Shown piece after piece: positions 57,107 through 64,000 of a stretch of 64,000 bases of DNA. Under the pieces are notes generated by a model. That model had not been told where the DNA came from and did no database searches. It worked only from the letters and a program-made list of their open reading frames with translations. Numbering within the stretch: position 1 is the first letter of the stretch; each line of letters starts with the position of its first letter. The position numbers were made by a program, and so were the translations under genes. The DNA comes from Aeromicrobium marinum DSM 15272 (lineage in GTDB: Bacteria; Actinomycetota; Actinomycetes; Propionibacteriales; Nocardioidaceae): positions 533,016 through 597,015 of the forward strand of contig NZ_CM001024.1 in assembly GCF_000160775.2 (NCBI RefSeq), given 5' to 3'.

Positions 57107-58309
57107 ATGGACATCGGGGAGCGTGAGGCGGCGGGGCATCTGACCGTGCTGGCGCGGGCCCGCGCACGTGCCGAGGCCGCCGAGTGGGTGGCGATGCTGC
57201 GCTTCCGTCAGACCGAGTGTGTGCGGGTGCGGGAGCTGGACGGGGTGGTGCGGCAGCGGGTCGAGCGCGACGGCGTGGTGTGGTCCATCGGTCAGGCCCT
57301 CGGGTTGTCCGAGTCCCAGGTGATGAACCGGTTCGCCGCGGCTGATCGGGTGATCGCCGACGCGCCACTGACCTGGGCGGCGTTTCGTGCCGGGATGGTC
57401 GACGGTGCCCGGGTCCGCGAGATCGGCCTGACGTTGGACAAGCTGGTCCGTACCGAGTCGAAGGCCCGCCTGGACGCGAAAGTCGTCGCCTACGCATCCG
57501 GTCACACGGTGGCGGAGTTGCGGGCGTGGTTGCGGCGGTTCGTCCGCCGGGTCGAGGGCGACCTCGCGGTCGAACGAGCAGACGAGGAACGTAAGCACCG
57601 GTGTGTGGAGGTCCGCCACACCGATGACGGGATGGCGTGGTTGACCGCGTACCTGCCGTCGCACGTCGCTGCTGCGATCGACAAGCGCCTGTCGAAGGAA
57701 GCCATCGGGTTCGGTGCTGACGACCCCCGCACCAAGGCCCAACGACGTGCTGATCTGTTCGCGGCGTGGCTGACCACCAACGAGGCCGGTCAAGCGGCCA
57801 TGGGTGCTGATGTTGCGGTCACGATCACCGCGGACATCCTCGCCGGCGCCCGCGAGGGGTTCGCCGAGGCTGCCGACGGGTCGTGGGGTGTCCCGGCCGC
57901 CTGGATCACCGAACTGGCGCTGAACCTGGCCGAGCACGGTGGGGCGTTCTGGCATCGGATGGTGCTGCACCCGGTGACCGGGGACGTGCTGGCCCATGAG
58001 TACGACGGCCGCTACGCCCCCGAGATCCTCGCGAAAGCACTCAGGTTCCGCGACGGGGTCTGCCAGGCCCCGGGATGCCTGACACCGGCTGACCGGTGCG
58101 ATCTGGACCACCGCAGACCCTGGCCCGAAGGCAACACCTCGGGCGAGAACATGTGGGCGTTGTGCCGGCGGCACCACTCCATGAAGGGCCACCGGGTCCT
58201 GCGCTGGGTCCTGCCCCACGAACCCGACCCACCACCAGTCACCAGGTACCTGAACTCGGAGATCTACCTCCCCATCACCACCCACCTCGAATACGTCCCC
58301 GCCGCCTGA
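57107..58309 (+). CDS. DUF222/13E12-type HNH endonuclease
   Basis: The 400-aa protein has an N-terminal DUF222 region (about 20-270) with SIGQALGLSESQVMNRFAAA and LDKRLSKE-like segments. A C-terminal HNH nuclease (about 305-365) follows: CQAPGCLTPADRCDLDHRRP, ENMWALCRRHHSMKG with zinc Cys and catalytic His. Such genes are repeated many times in actinobacterial genomes and behave like homing-type selfish elements. It lies right after the repeat array. Confidence 0.93.
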   Translation: MDIGEREAAGHLTVLARARARAEAAEWVAMLRFRQTECVRVRELDGVVRQRVERDGVVWSIGQALGLSESQVMNRFAAADRVIADAPLTWAAFRAGMVDGARVREIGLTLDKLVRTESKARLDAKVVAYASGHTVAELRAWLRRFVRRVEGDLAVERADEERKHRCVEVRHTDDGMAWLTAYLPSHVAAAIDKRLSKEAIGFGADDPRTKAQRRADLFAAWLTTNEAGQAAMGADVAVTITADILAGAREGFAEAADGSWGVPAAWITELALNLAEHGGAFWHRMVLHPVTGDVLAHEYDGRYAPEILAKALRFRDGVCQAPGCLTPADRCDLDHRRPWPEGNTSGENMWALCRRHHSMKGHRVLRWVLPHEPDPPPVTRYLNSEIYLPITTHLEYVPAA

Positions 58310-58403
58310 CCGTGGGGGCCCGGCGGGTTGCGCACCGGCAAGGTCGGCCACACTGTCACGCACAGGTGAGGGCGCCCTCACGCCTTGGTCGAAGGGACGT
58401 GCG

Positions 58404-59609
58404 GTGAGACGTGGCAACCCCATGGCCCCGCTGCTGGTGTCGGTGCTCGTCCTCTTCACTGCCCAACAGCTGCTGATCCCCCTGCTGGTACCTCTGTCAC
58501 GTGAGCTGGACCTGACCGAGACCCAGCTCGGCGCGGTCCTCGCGGTCGGCGCCCTCGTGTTCACCGTCGTCGGCCCCGTGTGGGGGCGCCTCATCGACGC
58601 CTGGGGTGTGCGGGCGACCCTGCTCGTCGGGCTCAGCCTGTCCACGGCCGGGCTGGCCGGATTCGCCGTGGTCTCCGCCGTCGGCCTCGACGGGTCGAAC
58701 ACGCCCACCACCACGTGGCTGCTCCTGCTGGTGACGCGCAGCCTGCTCTTCGGTGCAGGGGTCGGTGCCGTACCGGTGGCGGCCATCGCTGCGGCCGGAG
58801 CCACCACGGGCGACGAGGGAGCCCGCACCCGTGCCGTGGGCCTCGTCGGGGCCGCGCAGGGCGCTTCCATGGTGCTCGGTCCGGCAGCCGGAGGTCTGCT
58901 GGCGGCCGTGAGCCTGGTCCTGCCGCTGGTCATCGCCCCGGTGGTGTGCGCTGCGCTCATCGTGTGGGTCCTCGTCGCGATCCCCTCCCTGCCGCGGGTC
59001 GCCGACACCGAGCCTGGTCCGAGAGAGCCCGGCCCGCGCCCGTGGGAGCCGCGGTTCGCGCGACTGCTGGTCATCGGCTTCTTCCTCTACGTCAGCCTGG
59101 CGATGGTGCAGATCGTGATCGGATTCCTCGTGGCGGACCGACTCGGTCTCGAGCAGGAGGAAGCGGCCAGTTCCATCGGAGCGGTCCTCGTGGCCATCGG
59201 CGTGGTGCTGGTCGTGGTCCAGGCCGGCGTGGTGCCCAGACTCAGGTGGCCCGCGATGCGCCTCATACGGGTCGGGGCCCCGATCGGTGCAGCAGGGTTG
59301 TTGCTGCTCTCGGTCGCCGACTCGTTCGTCACGATCATCGGCGCCCTGGTGGTGGTCGCCGCGGGTCTCGGACTGGCGATGCCCGGCTTCACCGCCGCAC
59401 CCACCCTGCTGGTCGGCCCGCGCCAGCAGGGCGCCGTGGCCGGCATGATCACCGCCACCGCGGGCACGACCTTCATCATCGGCCCGCTGCTCGGCACGGC
59501 GCTGTACCAGGCGGCACCCGCGGTGCCGGTGCTCGTGGGTGCGGCGGCCTGTGGCATGGCGTCGGTGCTGGCGCAGGCGCCGTACCGCCGTCAGGCGGCC
59601 CGGCGGTAG
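58404..59609 (+). CDS. MFS transporter
   Basis: The 401-aa protein (GTG start at 58404) has about twelve membrane helices, with the MFS loop GRLIDAWGVRATLLVG after helix 2 and a central hydrophilic loop (about 197-215). The conserved GAAQGASMVLGPAAGGLL helix 5 motif suggests a drug exporter. The 3' end overlaps a convergent small membrane gene by 19 bp. The substrate is unknown. Confidence 0.9.
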   Translation: MRRGNPMAPLLVSVLVLFTAQQLLIPLLVPLSRELDLTETQLGAVLAVGALVFTVVGPVWGRLIDAWGVRATLLVGLSLSTAGLAGFAVVSAVGLDGSNTPTTTWLLLLVTRSLLFGAGVGAVPVAAIAAAGATTGDEGARTRAVGLVGAAQGASMVLGPAAGGLLAAVSLVLPLVIAPVVCAALIVWVLVAIPSLPRVADTEPGPREPGPRPWEPRFARLLVIGFFLYVSLAMVQIVIGFLVADRLGLEQEEAASSIGAVLVAIGVVLVVVQAGVVPRLRWPAMRLIRVGAPIGAAGLLLLSVADSFVTIIGALVVVAAGLGLAMPGFTAAPTLLVGPRQQGAVAGMITATAGTTFIIGPLLGTALYQAAPAVPVLVGAAACGMASVLAQAPYRRQAARR

Positions 59610-59854
59610 AGCTGCTGATCGCGGGCGGGACCGTGCGCCGTGGTGGTCGCCGGCGCGTCCTGCGCGAGCACGGCCTCGGCACGACGCGCGGCCGCCGATC
59701 GTTCCTTGATGCGGCTGACGGTCTGCTCGACCGGCGACTCGACCGGCGGCCGCACACGGTCGGCGACGGCGCCGACCGTGGCGCTGATCACGGGGACGAA
59801 GACGGGGAAGAGCATGCCGGCGAAGACGGGGAACACGATCATGGCGTCCTGCAT
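59591..59854 (-). CDS. Small membrane protein
   Basis: I choose the ATG at 59854 (87 aa), preceded by AGGAGG. The N-terminal membrane segment (about 5-28, IVFPVFAGMLFPVFVPVISA) is followed by a basic, Ala-rich tail (RIKERSAAARRAEAVLA) that ends inside the MFS gene's 3' end on the other strand. No known family. The ribosome site makes it credible. Confidence 0.6.
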   Translation of the reverse strand: MQDAMIVFPVFAGMLFPVFVPVISATVGAVADRVRPPVESPVEQTVSRIKERSAAARRAEAVLAQDAPATTTAHGPARDQQLYRRAA

Positions 59855-59998
59855 GGTTGACCTCCTGGTGGTCGCCGGGTGCCGGATGCACCCCTGCTGC
59901 TCCAGGACGATGCCAAGTCGCGGCGGCCGTTCCCACGTCCTGCACCACGAAGATCCGGCCGATCGTTGTGAGCCAGTCACAATCACGCGTGACGCGAC

Positions 59999-61240
59999 TC
60001 ACACAGCAGGCGGCTCGGTCAACGGGCCCAGGCACTCCAGGGCGACCGCGATCTCGGTCCGGCGCTCGGTCAACGGGTGGCCGATCAGATCCTCGGCCTG
60101 CGCCAGCCGGTAGCGGACCGTGTTCTTGTGCACGATGAGCTGTGAGGCGGTGAGGTCGACGCTTCCTCCGTGGCGGAGGAAGGTCGCCACGGTCTCGCGG
60201 AGTCGGTCCAGACCCTTCTCGGCCCCCGCCAGACCGCCGAGCTCACGGCCGATCAGCGTGCGGACGCCTGCGTCGTCGCCGGCCACGAGGCAGGCCAGCT
60301 CATGCTCGGCGTGCGCGGTCAGCCGGCCGGCGGAGGGAGACCTCACGGCCAGCCGCTGAGCGGCGATCGCCTCACGGTGGCTCTGCCGGAAGCCGGCGGC
60401 ACCCGCCGCGGTCTGACCCACCGCGACGTGGGGTTCGATCTGGCCGGACGCAGCGTCGACCACCTCCCGCATCGTGCTGACGTCCGGCGCGACGCGACCG
60501 GTGATCCACGCCCATACCTCACGCCGACCGGCCGGGATCGAGACGGCGGTGCCGCCCGCAGCCGTGGCCAGCGCGGTGGCCAGCCCTTGGAGGGAGGTGA
60601 CGGCCTCGGCGGAGTCACCGTCGTCGGTCCAGAGGACGAGGGCGGTCTGCGGACCCCGGACCGGGTGCCCGAGATCCGACGTGGCCGTGTCGACGGGGAC
60701 AGGATCACCGCGGAGCAGGGCGTGCACGGTCTCGGTCCTGCGGGCCAGAGCGCCGTGCAGGGTCGCCTCGCGTTCGTCGGCGAAGACCGTGATGAGCTGC
60801 TCGATGGCCTCGTTGATCCAGGTGCCGCCGTGGCCCCACAGGTAGACGAGGACGTCGGTGCGATCCGGCCCGCCCGCGGGGACGGCCGCTGCGACCCGCG
60901 CGAAGAACTCCCACACCGCGGCAGCCGCGACCCGGTAGACCTTGAGCAGGACCCCGAGCTCGAGCTGACGCCGAGCGATGGAGAGCGCCAGGTCGACCGC
61001 CTGCGGGGGCAGGAGCAGCTCCTGCTTCTCGCGCTCCAGCAGGCTCAGGAACACGTGGAACTGGGCCTTGGTGCTGGCGTGCAGCTCGGCGACGAGGACC
61101 GGGTTCGACGCGAGCTCGGGGGTCTCCGCGAGGATCGCGGCGTCGACCTCCGCCACGAAGGCGTCGAGGTTCTTCTCGCGGCTGGCTTCCGCGACATAGC
61201 CCCGGACCCACGTCAGCAGTGCTGCATCCGTCTCGCTCAC
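59999..61240 (-). CDS. PucR-family transcriptional regulator
   Basis: I choose the GTG at 61240 with AGGAG upstream (413 aa); a much longer frame is antisense to the dehydrogenase. An N-terminal sensory domain (about 1-150), a GGDEF-like linker (RGPQTALVLWTDDGDSAEAV) and a PucR helix-turn-helix at the end (LTASQLIVHKNTVRYRLAQA) are present. It is divergent from the GMC dehydrogenase and aldehyde dehydrogenase genes and very likely activates or represses them in response to a nitrogen or amine substrate. Confidence 0.9.
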   Translation of the reverse strand: MSETDAALLTWVRGYVAEASREKNLDAFVAEVDAAILAETPELASNPVLVAELHASTKAQFHVFLSLLEREKQELLLPPQAVDLALSIARRQLELGVLLKVYRVAAAAVWEFFARVAAAVPAGGPDRTDVLVYLWGHGGTWINEAIEQLITVFADEREATLHGALARRTETVHALLRGDPVPVDTATSDLGHPVRGPQTALVLWTDDGDSAEAVTSLQGLATALATAAGGTAVSIPAGRREVWAWITGRVAPDVSTMREVVDAASGQIEPHVAVGQTAAGAAGFRQSHREAIAAQRLAVRSPSAGRLTAHAEHELACLVAGDDAGVRTLIGRELGGLAGAEKGLDRLRETVATFLRHGGSVDLTASQLIVHKNTVRYRLAQAEDLIGHPLTERRTEIAVALECLGPLTEPPAV

Positions 61241-61262
61241 GTGGTCTCCTCGTCCGTCGATG

Positions 61263-61280
61263 ACTGTGCGGGAGCACAGT
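61263..61280. promoter_or_regulatory. Palindrome in the PucR/GMC divergent gap
   Basis: ACTGTGC (61263-61269) and GCACAGT (61274-61280) flank GGGA, 22 bases from the pucR-like start. It is a candidate operator for the divergent promoters. Confidence 0.5.
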
Positions 61281-61402
61281 TCATGGACGGGATTGTGGCA
61301 GAAACGCTCAAGATCCGGGAGGGGTGATTGTGGTGGACTCTGAATCGTTGCGATCGATGTGGTCGCGATCACACCCCTCGAACCGAGACCCGGAGGTCCG
61401 AC

Positions 61403-63043
61403 GTGACCCGACATGAGACCTACGACTACATCGTGGTCGGAGCCGGCAGCGCCGGCGCCGCCGTCGCCAGTCGGTTGAGCGAGGACCGGTCGACGACCGT
61501 CCTCCTGCTGGAGGCAGGCCCGTCGAACGACGCCATGGAGATCGCGATGCCGGCCGCGTTCCCGAACCTGTTCAAGACGAAGTGGGACTGGAACTACTCG
61601 ACCACCCCCCAGCCCGGCCTCGGCGGACAGTCGGCCTACTGGCCGCGGATGAAGGCGCTCGGCGGCTGCTCGTCGATGAACGCGATGATGTACGTCCGAG
61701 GCTCTCGTGCCGACTACGACGGCTGGCAGCGTGACGCCGGCGCCGTCGGGTGGTCCTACGACGACGTGCTGCCGTACTTCCTCCGTTCGGAGAACAACTC
61801 CCGCGGGGCCAGTGAGTACCACCGCGCCGACGGTCCGCTGCACGTCGAGGACCGTCGCTACACGCACGCGACGACGGAGGCGTGGCTGGAGTCGGCGCGC
61901 GCCGCCGGCCTGCCCGCGACCGACGACTTCAACGGCGCCGTCCAGGAAGGTGTCGGCCGGTACCAGGCGTCCTGCCACCAGGGTCGGCGGTGGTCGACCG
62001 CTGAGGCCTTCCTCGGTCCTGACGTCCTGCTCCGACCCAATCTGCTGGTCCGGACCGGCTCCTTGATGACCCGGGTGATCGTCGAGGGTGGGCGGGCGAT
62101 CGGCGTGACCTACCTGGACGACGGCATCGAGGCGCACGCGTGGGTCGACGGCGAGGTCGTCCTGTCGGGAGGGGCCATCAACTCGCCCCACCTGTTGATG
62201 CTGTCGGGCATCGGACCCGCCGACCACCTGGTCGACATGGGCGTCGATGTCGTCGTCGACCTCGACGGTGTCGGCGCCAACCTGCACGACCATCCGGTCA
62301 CCCCGCTCATGTGGCACACCAGTGGCAAGGACCTTGCCGTCGACCACGTCACTCCCGCCCGCCTGATCCAGTGGCAGGTGACCGGACGGGGGCCGCTGAC
62401 GTCGAACGTCGGCGAGACCGGCGGTTTCGTGCGCACCAGGGACGGACTCGAGGGCCCGGACATCCAGTACATCGCGGCACCGACGGGCTTCTACGACAAC
62501 GGGCTGCGAGAGCCGGCCGGCGCCATGTTCACGACCGGGGTCACCCTGGTGGACGTGGCCAGTCGGGGGCGCCTCCGCCTGCGAGGAAGCGATCCCCGGT
62601 GGAAGCCGGAGATGGATCCGGCGTACTTCGCCGAGGCCTCGGACCTGGAATCCGTGCGTGCCGGCTGCCGGCAGGCGATCGAGATCGCGTCCCAGGGCCC
62701 GCTCGCTCGGCTGCTCGAGCGACCCTTCCTGCGCGACAGTGACAGCGACGAGGCGATCGACGCCTACATCAGCCGTTGGACGCAGACCCTCTACCACCCG
62801 GTGGGCACGTGCGCGATGGGATCCCACGACGACGCCGTGGTCGACCCCGAGCTCAAGGTCCGCGGAGTCGAAGGGCTCCGGGTCGCCGACGCCTCGGTGA
62901 TGCCCAAGGTGACGCGGGGCAACACCAACGCCCCGGCCATCATGATCGGCGAGAAGGCGGCCGACCTCCTCCGGGGCCGGCAGCTGCCCCGGACCACCAC
63001 CAGCGCGCCCCAGGGCGCCCGCACCAAGGAGACCGTCCGATGA
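61403..63043 (+). CDS. GMC-family oxidoreductase (choline dehydrogenase-like)
   Basis: I choose the GTG at 61403, with GGAGG upstream (546 aa). The FAD fold is VVGAGSAGAAVASRL (about 11-25), then GGCSSMNAMMYVRG, the second GMC signature GGAINSPHLLMLSGIGP and the C-terminal active site (WTQTLYHPVGTCAMGSHDDA, with VTRGNTNAPAIMIGEKAADL). It oxidises an alcohol to an aldehyde; BetA-like choline oxidation is the leading guess. Its stop overlaps the aldehyde dehydrogenase start by four bases. Confidence 0.9.
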   Translation: MTRHETYDYIVVGAGSAGAAVASRLSEDRSTTVLLLEAGPSNDAMEIAMPAAFPNLFKTKWDWNYSTTPQPGLGGQSAYWPRMKALGGCSSMNAMMYVRGSRADYDGWQRDAGAVGWSYDDVLPYFLRSENNSRGASEYHRADGPLHVEDRRYTHATTEAWLESARAAGLPATDDFNGAVQEGVGRYQASCHQGRRWSTAEAFLGPDVLLRPNLLVRTGSLMTRVIVEGGRAIGVTYLDDGIEAHAWVDGEVVLSGGAINSPHLLMLSGIGPADHLVDMGVDVVVDLDGVGANLHDHPVTPLMWHTSGKDLAVDHVTPARLIQWQVTGRGPLTSNVGETGGFVRTRDGLEGPDIQYIAAPTGFYDNGLREPAGAMFTTGVTLVDVASRGRLRLRGSDPRWKPEMDPAYFAEASDLESVRAGCRQAIEIASQGPLARLLERPFLRDSDSDEAIDAYISRWTQTLYHPVGTCAMGSHDDAVVDPELKVRGVEGLRVADASVMPKVTRGNTNAPAIMIGEKAADLLRGRQLPRTTTSAPQGARTKETVR

Positions 63044-64000
63044 CCGTCCACACAGCACCCGCTCCGGCGGCCACGATGTTCGACGTCCGCAACCCCGGTA
63101 CCGGTGACGTGGTCGGGCAGTACCCCGTCCACGGTGAGCCCGAGGTCGCGGCGGCGGTGGAGCGGGCGCGCGAAGCGGCCGTGTGGTGGGACGGCATCGG
63201 ATTCGACGAGCGTCGCAAGCGCCTGGACGCCTTCCGCGGCGTGATCGCCCGACGGATCAACCAGCTGGCCGGCGTGATCCACGAGGAGATGGGCAAGCCG
63301 CACGGCGACGCCTACCTCGAGGTCGCGCTCGTGCTCGACCACCTCGCGTGGGCCGCCAAGAACGCCGGCAAGGTCCTCGGCAAGCGCAAGGCCCACGCCG
63401 GGCCGCTCAATGCCAACCTCGGCGCGACCGTGGAGCACAAGGCCCTCGGCGTCGTCGGGGTCATCGGCCCCTGGAACTACCCGGTCTTCACCCCCATGGG
63501 TTCGATCGTCTACGCGCTCGCGGCGGGCAACACCATCGTGTTCAAGCCCAGTGAGTACACGCCGGGCGTCGGGGCCTGGCTGGTCGACGCGTTCAGCCAG
63601 GTCGTGCCGGAGCATCCGGTCATGCAGCTCGTCACCGGCGACGGTTCGACGGGTGCCGCCCTGTGCCGCGCCGGGGTCGACAAGGTGGCGTTCACCGGGT
63701 CGACGGCCACGGCGAAGCGGGTCATGGCCACGTGCGCGGAGACGCTGACGCCGATCGTCGCCGAGTGCGGCGGCAAGGACGCGCTCCTCGTCGACCAGGA
63801 CGCCGATCTCGAGGCCGCGGCCGACGCCGCCGTCTGGGGCGGCATCGCGAATGCGGGCCAGTCCTGCATCGGGGTCGAGCGCATCTACGTGCACACCGCG
63901 GTCCACGACGCCTTCGAGGCGATGCTCGCCGACCGGGTGGGAGCGCTGCGTGCCGGCGCCGACAGCGGCGCGCTCGTCGGCCCGATCACGATGCCGTCCC
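63040..64000 (+). CDS. Aldehyde dehydrogenase, partial at the right edge
   Basis: At least 320 aa are visible from the ATG at 63040. The NAD site (GVIGPWNYPVFTPMG), catalytic Glu242 (VAECGGKDALL) and catalytic Cys276 (NAGQSCIGVER) are present; the C-terminus is beyond the window. It would oxidise the aldehyde made by the coupled GMC enzyme, giving betaine or another acid. The ATGA overlap supports one metabolic unit controlled by PucR. Confidence 0.93.
   Translation, partial: MTVHTAPAPAATMFDVRNPGTGDVVGQYPVHGEPEVAAAVERAREAAVWWDGIGFDERRKRLDAFRGVIARRINQLAGVIHEEMGKPHGDAYLEVALVLDHLAWAAKNAGKVLGKRKAHAGPLNANLGATVEHKALGVVGVIGPWNYPVFTPMGSIVYALAAGNTIVFKPSEYTPGVGAWLVDAFSQVVPEHPVMQLVTGDGSTGAALCRAGVDKVAFTGSTATAKRVMATCAETLTPIVAECGGKDALLVDQDADLEAAADAAVWGGIANAGQSCIGVERIYVHTAVHDAFEAMLADRVGALRAGADSGALVGPITMPS

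Noticed and set aside
56948-59074. A 708-aa minus-strand frame
   Set aside because: It is antisense to the HNH and MFS genes, with shadow-type composition.
59999-63058. A 1019-aa minus-strand frame spanning the GMC gene
   Set aside because: Only its last 413 codons (PucR) look like protein; the rest is antisense to the dehydrogenase, and a GTG with a good ribosome site marks the true start.

Overview
The window is high-GC DNA (codons mostly G or C in third position) with GTG/TTG starts, four-base ATGA/GTGA overlaps, a DUF222-HNH endonuclease, an Arr rifampin ADP-ribosyltransferase and a possible KstR-type operator. This points to an actinobacterium, perhaps Nocardioidaceae or a relative; the genus is my inference and is not proven by the sequence.

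Layout. (a) 1-1588: decayed accessory DNA with a partial gene off the left edge, a small membrane protein, and two gene remnants meeting head-on (an EF-Tu-like fragment with an in-frame TGA and an unassigned fragment). (b) 1589-9830: an island flanked by two copies of the 3' part of an elongator tRNA-Met (CAT). It holds a tyrosine recombinase, a mercury operon (merA, merB, a MerF/MerT-like transporter, divergent merR with a clear operator) and a metal efflux run (CmtR-like sensor, two cation transporters, a methyltransferase, a His-rich lipoprotein). (c) 9793-20395: a second island ending in a third tRNA-Met fragment. It carries an MFS/ArsR pair and a copper region: a DUF6153/DUF305/beta-propeller cassette, copZ, a His-rich secreted protein, copA (CPC), a YHS-like protein, a CopB-type ATPase (CPH) and csoR. 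(d) 20437-36615: a coiled-coil membrane protein, an IS3 remnant, a thioesterase, a secreted hydrolase cluster (GH31, SGNH, antigen-85-like esterase) with a divergent TetR, a second copy of the copper cassette extended by a DUF3152 protease, a CstR-like/DUF302 pair, and two large secreted proteins around a TetR. (e) 36859-64000: more ordinary chromosome: hrpB, a two-component system next to an MMPL exporter, an ABC transporter, an M19-like peptidase, a photolyase-like protein with apparently permuted domains, a Na+/Ca2+ exchanger-like protein, PAP2, arr, PadR/DUF1048, an ECF41-like sigma factor, a siderophore-interacting protein, a repeat-rich gap, HNH, MFS, and PucR next to a choline/betaine-like GMC dehydrogenase and aldehyde dehydrogenase that runs off the right edge.

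How it works together. The two islands look like stacked metal-resistance cargo at one tRNA-Met site: organomercury cleavage and Hg(II) reduction, divalent metal export, and copper sensing, chaperoning and export. The duplicated envelope copper cassette is the best candidate for a poorly described system. The permuted four-cysteine photolyase-like protein and the twin palindromic operator before the 621-aa secreted protein are the next most unusual items.
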